A stretch of 64,000 bases of DNA from Prinia subflava (lineage: Eukaryota; Chordata; Aves; Passeriformes; Cisticolidae), in assembly GCF_021018805.1 (NCBI RefSeq), contig NC_086256.1, forward strand, positions 14,078,032 through 14,142,031. The letters run 5' to 3'. The stretch's first letter is position 1. Each line of letters opens with the position of its first letter. The position numbers and the translations under genes are program-made. Shown one piece after another: positions 37,505 through 49,500 of this stretch. The notes below the pieces were generated by a model. The model had not been told where the DNA came from and ran no database searches. It saw nothing but the letters and a program-made list of their open reading frames with translations.

Positions 37505-40500
37505 CTTTGAAAATGACAAAAACAAGAAGATTAGAAGTCTCAGAGGAAAAGAAATGTTGCAATTAAGTTAAAATCTAAGAATTGGGAATTAAATAAGAAA
37601 TTTGCTAATTATCATTCATACATAGATCTGTATGCTTAGTCACAAGCACATAATGCAAGATGAAGTAATTTATATAAAGCATTAATGTTTCTACCACAAA
37701 ATTAAGAAAGAAATATGCAATGTTTATGGACAGTAAATTGTGAAAAAACTCATGTCCTGACAGTAACAAAATTTTCAACAAGCTTGTGGAGACTTTTGAG
37801 ATTAAGTGGACACCTGTGCCAACTATTGCAGGTGTGTTTGTAGGATAATTTTTTAAATTTCATGTTGCTACTATCTGCTAGTCAATTCCTAATGTCCTGC
37901 AAGGCCAGCCCCCATCAGGAGAGTGATTCATAAACATTAGTAACATCAGTAGATTTACTGACAAAATTACCCATATTTTAGAATATGCGCTGCTGCTGCT
38001 GCTGCTGCTACCACCTTCCAGATGTCCTGAATGATGTCCATGGCTGTGGTGGCTCAGTGACTCACTGCTGCTGCTGCTGCTGCCATTCACATACCTCGAG
38101 TGATGCCCATGGCTATGATGACTTGATGACTTCCTACTGCTGCTGCTACTGCTCCTACTGCTGCTACTACTACTGCTGCTGCTCCTTTTACTGCTGCTGC
38201 TACTGCTGCTGCTGCTCCTTTTACTGCTGCTGCTACTGCTGCTGCTGCTGCTCCTTTTACTGCTGCTGCTACTGCTGCTGCTGCTACTGCTCCTACTGCT
38301 GCTGCTACTGCTCTTGCTGCTTCTGTCACTGCTGCTGCTGCTGCTCTTGCTGCTGCTGCTCTTGCTACTTTTGTCACTGCTGCTGCTGCTGCTTTTGCTA
38401 CTTCTGTCACTGCTGCTGCTACTGCTACTGCTCTTGCTACTTCTGCTGCTGCTGCTACTACTACTGCTGCTGCTACTGCCACTACTCTTGCTACTTCTGC
38501 CACTACTGCTGCTGCTCTTGCTGCTCTTACTACTTCCACTACTACTGCTGCTACTCTTGCTACTTCTGCCACTACTACTGCTGCTACTACTCTTGCTACT
38601 TCTGCCACTGCTGCTGCTGCTACTCTTGCTGCTTGCATCTTTGTTTCTTGCTTGTTCTTCTTGATCATTCCCATCTTCATCACCAGCCTCTTTAGGCTGG
38701 GGAGAAACAGCAGACGATGAGGAAGAAGAGACAGCTGAGGAGGCAGAAGATGAGCTGGAGGGATGTTTTACATCAGGGTCTGCCCCAAGCTCTGTAAGCA
38801 CAGTGTTTTCTTTCTTTGAAGGTTGCTTCTTCTGGTGTCGTGTTTTATTTGCAACCTGTAAACACAGTCCAAGAGGTGCAAAAGAGAGAATACATCTGGT
38901 CCTGTTTTTACAAAGTAAAACTTCTGTGGGTGTCAGATGAAGCTGGGTTCTCACACCAGCTTTTCATGGAAAAACCACCTCCCTGCCTCACTCACTGCAG
39001 AAGCTGCAGAATTCCCTCAGATACACTCCGTTCAGCTGAAATCCAGCCCAGCACAGACCACCTTGCTGGATGCACCCCATAGGAGAAACACCTCAGCATG
39101 GGACACTGGCACCTTTCAAAACAGCCCCATCCATTCTTTGCCATTCCAACTTTCCACCCTGAACCTCAAATTGTTGCCCTCATTTTGGGGAAAATGTTCC
39201 CCACTGCCATACTCAAAGTCACTTGCCTTGAACACATTGTCAATGCCTAGAATCTTCTTCAGTTTAGCTCGAATGTCGTCATACAGAGATGATCCACCCT
39301 CTTCCTCAGACTCCGACTTTACTTCATGAATTATTTTGGAAGCTGCTCTGGATCCTGCCTGAATCTCCAGCTGTATTTTGTCAATATCAGCATCTGTTTC
39401 AACTACACACCAATTGCACACGTTAGAAAGTTATACTGCTTCAAATAGCTCTAACAAGCCTAAGATGTCAGTACTTTACCTGGGACCAAGACTATTTTAG
39501 CTTCATGTTCTCCTATCAATCTGTGCAAATACGTGTTTTTTAGGAAACTGGCATCTCGTGACCTTCTGGAAAAGCAGAGCTGACACCCAAGATGATGCAG
39601 CTTGATGCAAATGTCTCTTTTGTGAGTTTTTCTTCCTGTGACATGGTGAAGATCCTCTGGAGAGCTAAAGGCATGTTTCCTTGATGAGCTGTCAGCTTCT
39701 GGCTGCATTAGAGGTGAGTATGTGAATACCACTGGGAGTGAATCACGGGCAAGAGTAAAACTACAGACATCCATTACAGAGAGGGTAAATATCTTTATAT
39801 AAGCAAAAAACCATAGGTTACCTTTGTGAAGTCTTCAGTGGAAGCTCTGTCTGATGGTTTGAAAGGTTCTTCCACAATATTTGATGAAGCATCTCCTGGG
39901 AGAATTGAGGTTCTCTTTTCAACACCAAGTTCTGCTAAATTTCTTGATACAGCAAAAGCCTTATGTCTGTTGAGATACGTGCAAAAAAAGGTGAATAACT
40001 CCAACCCCTTGTCTTTGGGTTAAATACATCCTTGTCAGTATCCTGTGACAGCACAGAGGTAAGATATTTGAACACAGGGATTATATATGAATTTAGAAAT
40101 ATAAATATTATTGAAAACAAAAAAAGAGCTCATGACACATGACAAAAAAAAATCTTATATTACTGGAAGTTTTCAAAATCTGGATAAATTTAAATAAAAT
40201 TTCCACAACATTAAAAATATTTTTTCAAACATAAAAATCAAAATCCTTAAAAGACAATAAAATAATAAAAAATAATAAGAACAAAAAAAAATTAACATAA
40301 AAAATCACACTGTTAAATAATTCAGGTATCGTCTGCTTTTAGCTACTGTATTTTTCTTCTTTGTGCTTTATGCCAAAGGTTCTGCTACACACTGAAGAGT
40401 CACTCTGCCTATCTAGAGACCTCTGTGGGAGGTCAGTCAATAGTGAACTTTGTCAGGTTTCAGCAACACAAAATATTCTGTAGTAATGCCACCGTACCTT

Positions 40501-43500
40501 CCAACCACTATCTCAGTTTCCTCATGGCATGGACTTGTTTCAATCTTAATATTTTTCAGCTTCATGTCTATCTTGGCATCAAACTTCATTGGCACTCTTA
40601 TCAGGACCTTGCCTTGAATTTCCACAGCTTGTTGGAAGTATTCTGTGTTGACACCCATTGTTGCAAATGTCTGTATGTATAAGCTGAAACAGAGTGCAGT
40701 AGTCTAGGGTAAGAAAGGTGCTCTTTTTACCCAAGGGCTTCTGCCTTCCACTAAAAACCTCCTTCATATGTAAAGCCTCAGAAACCTGCCATACCTGGGG
40801 TTTATGTCAGAACGAATCTGCACAGTGGATTCAAGCAACTGCGAAGGTCTGAAATCTCCAGTTAAAGGGGGAGATATCTTTCCATCAACTGCAAATGCAA
40901 GAATATTTAAACATTGTAAAAATGAAAGAAAGGGGTCAAACATAAGCAGTTTTCAGTAGGAGGCAGTGTTTTTGGTAGTACAACAAATGGCTGGAAAACA
41001 AGACAGACTTTGAGGTGCATGAGACCTTTTATGATTCTGAAGAATACTGAAAATATAGAGGAAGCTTGTTATGTAGGCAAAGGTCCTGATGCAACATATT
41101 GAAAATGGAAATAAAAATATACTAAGAAAATGAAGAGCTGACCCAAATTGAAAGTTTGATAAGTAGCATACCATTAAAATTTCAAAAATGTGGAGAGTCA
41201 GAAGACAGAGTGAATGCAGAGAACAAGGCTAAGCAACCTCTGCTCTCCAATCTTTCCTCACATCAAATGTGAACATCTTGTACTGTGGACCCCAAACCAG
41301 ACACTGCACTGCAGATGCAGCTACAAATGTGCTACACAGAGAAGGAAATCATTGTCACACTGGTTCTGCTTTTGCTTCTGCAGCCCATGATACAGCTGGC
41401 CTTCATCACCTCATGAGCACACTGCTGGTTTATCATAGCAGGTTGTCCTGCCCTTCCTGCACAGCTGCGCTCTGCCTGGGTGATGCACAGCCTGTGCACT
41501 TGCATGGGTTATTCCATTCCAGGTGAAGGACTCTGCATTGCCTTTGTCAAATTTCACCACACTTCTGTCAGGCCATCCTCTCCAGCCTGCTAAGCTGCCT
41601 GTCAGTGGCAGCCTGACCCCCAGTGCAGCAACTGCTCCCACCAGCTCAGTGTCAATATTGACACAGATACCCTGAGGGTACCTTCTTTTACAAAGCTCAG
41701 ATTTTAAAAGAAGACAATGAACAAGTGCCCATGGCAGAGGAACATTTCTTGTAACAAGTCACCAATTATATTTTCAGCTGTTGACTACCCTTGGAGATGG
41801 CAGTCCAGACAACCTTCACTCATTTTGTAGACCATCCATCCAATCCATACCTCCCCAATTTGGCTACAAGATTGTTATTAAAAAAACCCCAAAACCAAAG
41901 GAAAAACAACAAAACAAAACAAACAAACAAAATCACCACAGAAGACACTCAGAAAGGGCAGAGCTGCAAAGATGTTACTAAAGCAAACTAACAAACCAAA
42001 ACCCAGGAACAGCAAAGAATGGGTACATGGAAGAGCCCAAGCACATGTACGTCATCCTTCATTCCTTATGTGGTGTCAGCAGATACTAGAGTCAGTTTTG
42101 CCTAATTTAAGACTTCTGCACAGCTCGCAGTGGGATCACTGAATTAACTTCTTGATGAGGATTAGCACTTGCGTATTTTTTCGTTTAAAAGAGAGCTCCA
42201 GTCTCTTTTCACAGGCCCTCTTCTCTTCCTGCCTTCTTAATGTTACTAACAGTTCTCTTTTAACTGTTTTCTATTTTCTTCTCTTTTTTGATATCAACAA
42301 TGAATCCTGCTTAGTTTGTGTGTGCACCTCTCAGGAGCCATCCCCTTCTACCCATGTCTGCATCAGCTCCCCAGGCAGCTCTGGGGTTTTTTGGCCTTGA
42401 ATGTTGCGGACTCTCTCTCTCTGGTTTCCCAGGTTCTCATCTCACCTTTTCTGCCTTCAATCCATTCAAAGACAATGCACAAATCAGTGCATCCACCTTC
42501 TCTTCACATACCTCCACCGCCCCAGTCTCCAATACAAAACTAGTTCTCTTTCTAACTTCCTGCAGCCTCCCTCGGCCCGTGTCGGTCCCCAGCTCACCGC
42601 TGAGCGCGGCCCTGGCCAGGGCAGTGCTGTAGGAGCTGTACTCCAGGGGCAGCCCGGTGCAGGTGGGCACGATGTAGCGCAGCTCTCCCAGCCACAGGGG
42701 CTGTGTCCACTGCCCCGTGACGCCGCTGCGCAGCTGGGCCGCCAACCTCTTCAGCACCGCGCTCCTGTCAGCGGGGTCCGCAATGCTCTGCAGACAGACA
42801 CACGGCCAGGGGTTGGGGTGGGCAAGGGTGACACTGCCCAGGACTGCAAAGAGAAGCAGGGGGCCCCGGTACCTTCACAGCCTGCTGGAGGACTTCCTTG
42901 TTGATGTTGACGTAGGCCATCTCTTGGCCCAAGAGTTTAAAGTAGGCTGACATCAAGGGGGTTTCTGTTGGCAGTTCCTTCCATCCCAGCAGCTGGCGAA
43001 CAGATAAAGAAACAAGTTTCTTAATACAACACTTCACAAATGATAATTCATCCAGGTGACTAAACCCATCTCTGGCCAAGCTGCCCTTTTCCTTTGTAAA
43101 ATTTCCATTTGTAAGTAGCATGATGGCACTAATTCAGACTGTCTTCCACTGTTAAGATGTCCACAAATTTTTGGTGTCCCAATACAGTAACATTCACACA
43201 CAGGGTCTGGGCTGTTAGTACCACTAAACCCAATTTGAAAGTACAGAGGAAAAAAAAAAAATTCTTGAAGACAAAGGCATATTCTTGTAAACTAGGTGAG
43301 ATAGATGAAGGGAGGGAGTGGAGTGTGACACACTATTCTACAATGCCTCCCACTCTCCTACCCTCCTGTGCTCCTCTTGCAGCCATCTCTGAGGTGGGGA
43401 GGAGGCAGAGCCAGAGCAACAAGAGACCAAAGCTATTGCAGCCATGGCAGACATCTCCTGCAGTCCCCACTGCACATCTCTCCTTCACAAAAATACTTGA

Positions 43501-46500
43501 GCTGACTCCTAAGAGTATAGTCCTAAGAGTATACCCCCTGACACAGGGCTTAGCTACAGTGAAAAGCATCACCAGTGTCCCTTGACACAACCCACTGGTT
43601 GTATTACTGAAAATACCTACAGTTTTTCCAATCTCCTTTATCTTTTTGTATGTAGAATATTCAGCAAATGGGATATTTCGTTTCATTATGACATCTGTGA
43701 GGCCTTCCACACGGACACCAGCCTATCAAAAGAGTATGAGAAGGAGCAGTCTGAAACATGCTTACAGACAGGAAACTTTGTGAGCAGTTTTAATTTTAAT
43801 TTGATTCATTATTGACTTAGGTAAATATTTACCTCCACCAAATCAGCCACAGACCCTGCAGAATACGCCACCAGCTTGGAAATAATTGCTGATGGGAACA
43901 TCGTTCCTGGGCTGTTCATAACAAAGACATCTCCAGCAGCACCAATTTTATAGTTATCTATGGCAGAAGTAAACAAGAGACATCTTTTTTCTAACCATTC
44001 TGCTTATTATTCAAGATCATATTTTGGCAGCTTTTCTATTGCCAACTGTAAGCTATATTATTAAATAAAATCTAACTGTTTAGGCAGAAATTATTAAATG
44101 GATACTCTAAACACGTGAGTCTCACATTTAATTTCTCACTAAAAGAATGCCATATTTTTCCAAAGGACTTAATATTTTAAGATTTCTGAAGTGAAAGTTT
44201 CCTGATCACTGAATCACTTACTCACCAAAGTAACCACCAATGCGCATGACCTTGCTGTAGCGATAGCTCAGCCTGTCCAATTTGGGGGCCAGCAGCTTAA
44301 GAGCAATATTGCAAGCTGAAGATCTAAACAAAAGGAGAGAGGTAATAGCATCCAGAAACAAGCTGCATCCTGTCAGTAAATAAACTGACTTCAGTTGTCA
44401 GCACATGCAGAGGATCATTATTTGCAGAAGAGGACCTGCTTCGTTCCTGTCTCTACTCACATGTTGTATGTGTATGGCAACCTGCTCTTGGACAAAGCCT
44501 TCATGTGGGAATACACAAAACTGGCCACTTGCAAATTGCTCTCCTTCATGGCCACGTTGGCAATGGTTGTTATTAAGGGGAGGGCAGGCCTTGTCTCAAA
44601 GATAACAGCACAAGCCATCATCCGTACTTCGGGGGAAAGCGACTCATCAGCCAGGATCTGGATGAGATATCCCTGCACCTGCAGAGACAAAACAGGGCCT
44701 GGAGCTTCCAATAACTGAAACAATTTTGCCCATTGGAGCCACACCTAACCCACAGGAAATATGGGAGAGGGGATCATTATCCCTGCAGAAAGGTTTCCTG
44801 ATCTTTTTTACTGCAGAGTTCCACATTACTTTACTAATATCACTGAAGGGGGACTATGGTGGAACAGCCCCATGGGGCCACTGAACCTGAAATAAATATC
44901 CATCTATCAATGTATTGAGTCAAGACATGACAATCAAAAAGGCATCAGCACTGCTTTGTGCTTTACTGATATTCAAATACCAGTGAACATCTTTGGAAGA
45001 AAAAATGTATATAGTAAGACATATTCATTGTTTGAAGTAACTCCACTGATTTGGTGAGCATGCTTCACTATTTTAGACCAGTTTTAAAAGGGTTCAGCAG
45101 TTCACCAAAGACAGTCTGAGTGAGTGGTTTCTCATGTAGGTCCTGTACCTAAACCATCTGAGGAGTGGGAGTCTTGCCTACACTTTCTGTGACAGTAGCC
45201 TCAGTGCAGGGTCAGTAGTGACTCATCCACCCTCAAGGGAAGGGTCTAAAAGAGGCAGAGCAATGCTGACATTTAGCCTAGGATTTTAACAGAAAGTGCC
45301 TCTCCTCCTGACTATGGAGGCAATTTATATGTCTGACTTTTAGGTGGCTAAGTGTCCACCATATAGAACTAGCACAGGACAGATGATAAAAACTACACTG
45401 CTGATGTCCTTCCGGAAGATTCCTACTGACTAATTATCATTACAGCTTAGCAGAAAACATCGGACGAATGTAAAACTGTATAGTATCATCCTTAAAAATA
45501 ATCTTGAAAAAAAAATCAGCTGAATTCACACATGATACCATAAAATCATTATGCTTAGGGCACATATTCTAATTCACTAAGTAAAGAAAATCCACCAGAT
45601 CCTACATACTGTTTTGCGGTCCTTCCAAGCAATTTTTCTCAAGGCCATTATGGCATCAATCTGAATGTGGATGGGGAGGTCAGAAGCACCGGATGAAAAT
45701 ATGGGCAGGAACTTCAGGATGCGCTTGATGCTGGCTGGTTCTCCCATGTTGCCAATGCACTTCAGAGCTAATTTCATTTTGTCCTCACGGCCCCTGCTGA
45801 TTGCTTCATCTGCCAGGTCATGGATGGGCTGTAAACAAAGCACAGCTCAACCTTCTCACTCTACTGTGTAGACTGTCCACACTGTCCCCCTCACCCACTG
45901 AAAAGCCTACCACAATAGAGAAACTGGCTTTGATAAAATCATTCAATGGTGGTTTCTCTCAGGATTTTACCCTTGCAATATGAAAACTCTGTTTTCAATG
46001 ATGAAGCAAATGACTACATTGATAAAATTATTTGATGCCTTTGTTCTGAAGAAAACCTACAAAATGTGTATTTGTATTTCCAGTCACCCTTTTTATACTG
46101 TATCTTAAAAGAATTAAGCTAAAATATTGAAAATTACTGAGCTATTAAAAAAAAACACCTTGGCAAAAAGCCGCCCACCTGGAGAGCTTCTTTAGGACAA
46201 GCTGAGGTCTGAGAACAGTATCTGTTCACCACAGAACTGTATCCCAAGCTGGCAAGTTGTTGAAGCACAGGATTTTTCTGGATTCGAGAACTTGTCACTA
46301 AATCCTGTGAAGAAGAAAAAAAATAATTCATCATTTAATACAGTGCTTCACAAAGCTTTCAGAGCAGGAAAATCATCAGATCCTATTTGAAGGGATCAAT
46401 TCAGAATGATTACTGTTCTCACCCAAACAAATTAAAGTAGGTTGTAGACATTGTATTTGGAAGCTTTACTTAGGAGCATAATTCCCCACTAATACACTTT

Positions 46501-49500
46501 ATATACAAATAAGCTTACATAGCTACATTTTGATTTTTGTCAACTGAACATAACACTGAAAAATTTAAGGTTATGGATAAACATCAATGTATAAATGGAA
46601 ATATCTCTAGAAAAATATGCAACTCAATTATATAAATGATACATTTTTACATCATTTCTGCTTTTCCTGTTTAAGAATATTGATTAGAGATGGCAAAAAT
46701 CCTCATCAGAATAAATGGTTCAATATTGTATATTTGATGTTTGCACTAATACTTTTCGTGCAGCATTTTCCACTTCATGGACTAGTTTGCAATTGAAAGA
46801 GCTGCTCAAGTGACATAACACCCCAATCACCATTTGTTTCAGAAGTAAGAGATTAAAGAGACAAGGTTTTGTCTGTAGAAGGCATGCCATGTGATCCCAG
46901 CAAACTAAAATGGGAAGTATTCCCAGAAGCTCCTATAAGAAAATGGCTTTATATCAGTACAGAGAAATGAAGACATAGAACTCTCCTCTAATAAATGCTG
47001 TGCCAAAACAAATTCATGAGTGAATGTTTCCACAAAATTAGTGTACACAAGAGGAGAATCCAGCCTCCAATGTACTTAATCACAGGTAGCTGATTATCTT
47101 TTCTTCCACTGTGAGACAGGAAAGTTTCAGAAGATGGCTTTACTCACTGCTGCGATTGAGACAGTGTGTTCATCAGCTTTTGTTAAATGGAGAGCAAAGG
47201 GAACACTTAGAAGAGCCTGGAGGTAGCTGAGGTCATCACTGCGGATTCTGCTCTTAAGGAACTTGAGTGCTTCTGTGGTGCCTGTCGCAGAAATTGCGCT
47301 AAGCAGCCATCGCCTGCAAAGAGATTTTTAAAAAATCCTTCATTTTAGCTCCCAGTTCTCACAAAACCAGAAGAGTTTCTTATAGGCTGATCCAATGAAA
47401 TACCTGTAGCGGGGTTTATCTGAACATTGTCTCCAGATGGATTCGAGGGTGTCAGTGCTTGTGGTGCGGCAGAGCTGGACCAGCTCCAGGAAACGGTATG
47501 GAAGATCATCATGGAAATCTTGTTGATTATTCAGGATTATGTGTTGCAGTGTTTCGGTTATCTGTAACAAAACACAAGATAGAGGGCATGCATAATTACA
47601 TTCTTTGGAATTAACAATCACTTTTTTTTTTATTAAGAAAGCAATTTGGAAAAAAAAATACTCTACCCGTTGCTCAGGGTTCTTTGTCTTGATGAGCTGC
47701 ACTGACATCTGTGGCAGTACTGCTGGGAACTGGTAGCGAAGGCCTCCATAGCTCTGCATGGAGATGTCTGGGGAGCTCCCCCACTCACTCCTCACCTCAA
47801 GCAAGGTGAGTTGTTGTCTGTCAAGAGACAAGTGTCACGGGGGAAAGGCATTATCTCTCTTCACCCACGTGCCTGGTTTGTTTGTTGGTTCAGTGATACT
47901 GTGATGGTATCTGGCTTACCCTTTAAATTTTTTTCTTATCAAAAGAAAATCTTTTGATAATGAATAAAGCCTTCTATCTAGCACAAAATGGCATTGGAGT
48001 TATCTACAATGAAATTGTTTCCGAGGAGAAGCAAAACTGCTATCTGCTAAACTGGAGCTACTGACCTGGTGTAATGAATGATCTTATTTCTACATGCACC
48101 ATCTTCCTCCTGACACTTTAAATTAGCCCTTTTTCAGAACAAACAGAACAGTAAAGTTGCATTCTTATGCTATAAGCGAACAAAACATCTTTTCTGCTTT
48201 TCTTCCATGTAACTGTAATAACAGTTTGACCAGGGTACAAATAAAAAAATGGTTTGCTGAACTTTTTGGACTGTGGAAACTCCATGTGTGATTGTACATC
48301 TCCATTCAACTGCTGTGGAGCTCAATTCTCATTTCACTTCAGCTGGGGGTGAAGGGCTCTGACAGAATCTGTAATCACTCTCACTTTGTGAAGCAAGCCC
48401 GTGTCCCACCTACTTTGCCTCCGTGACGGCGACACCGGTGGGTTCACTGAATGGTGAGATCTGATGCACCTGCTGAGACACCACCTCTGTGATCAGGGCA
48501 CCGCTGTCGGACTGCTTCAGCTTGTAGGAGAAAGCCGCAGTGCCTTTGATGATCCTTTCTTTCTGCAGGGGGACAGGGAGACCCAAAGAGTGAACGGGGA
48601 CACAGTGGCCATGCTTGTATTTAGGAAGATGTTTTCACCTTTCACATACCATCGCATCAACAGGGCAGGGATAGATGTAAGCCATTCCGAGACTCTTCAC
48701 CACTTTTTCCTGGCAATTATTTTGGTCTACAGTTTTCGTAACAGAGACTCGGCTGTTCTTCTTGTCTTCCTGGATGACATACCTTGTATGGCAAACACCT
48801 CCAATCCCAGCCTGGCAGACGAATACAGAAAATGAGACTTCCCAGTTAGATCAGGATTTCCCTATGTGAGAAGTTTTACTTAATAAAGATTCTCAATGAA
48901 TCTGTTACTATTTACATATAGTCATTCCTACTGAACTAAAAAACAGGCATGCGAGCAATACACAGTCAGGGGATGGACCTTAAAATTAATAATTTATATC
49001 AATTAATATCAATAAATAAATAACCAATATCAACAAGTAGCAAATAAAATTGATCAAGTAGTTGTATTATGGAAACCATATAGAAAATAAATTCATGGAT
49101 AATAATACTTTTTCTCCAAAGAACTGCATGGTAAGACTTAAAGACAGATATCTTAGAAAGAGTTCAGCCCAGGTAATTTGTCAAACTCACATGCATACAT
49201 TTACTTCTAAATGAATGAAAATCACCTTTTTCTTACTACAAATATACAAAAGTAGATGCAAATAGAGAGAAACTCAAAGGAAGACCAACTAAAAGAAGAA
49301 ACACATCCTTTCAGCAAAATAGTTTTAGAATGGAAAGAAACACACCTCTTGCAATTCATACACATTCTGTGACTTTTTAATGGTTATCTGTATCATGTTC
49401 AGTATTCCTCTCACTATGTTAATGCAAATATCAGGGCAGTTTTCTGGGCCATAAATGTTCCCAACCCGTCCACTGCTGTATTCAAACTTGAAGGGCCGGG

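Larger units (their letters stand above)
39227..45828 (-). other. VTG2: VTG2 exons 11-22 (helical domain and lipovitellin sheets)
   Basis: Exon coordinates: 11, 45610-45828; 12, 44461-44678; 13, 44226-44323; 14, 43833-43957; 15, 43621-43722; 16, 42873-42992; 17, 42598-42787; 18, 40795-40888; 19, 40498-40683; 20, 39822-39966; 21, 39480-39702; 22, 39227-39402. Landmarks include GNMGEPASIKRILKFLP, FVYSHMKALSKSRLPY, LSYRYSKVMRI, NIPFAEYSTYKKIKE, LLGWKELPTETPL and GQWTQPLWLGELRYIVP. Exon 21 holds the HKRDICIKLHHLGCQLCFSR cysteine motif. Exon 22 ends TDADIDKIQLEIQAG...ILGIDNVFK, directly before phosvitin, and is spliced through a GC donor. Confidence 0.92.

Noticed and set aside
37985..38695. Long plus-strand poly-Cys and poly-Leu frames and a minus-strand poly-Ala frame
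   Set aside because: They are alternative frames of the AGC/AGT serine repeat of VTG2 exon 23 and have no splice or start support.
42318..42904. Overlapping plus-strand ORFs across VTG2 exon 17
   Set aside because: They are antisense frames over a GC-rich exon; the minus-strand vitellogenin frame with matching splice sites explains the region.
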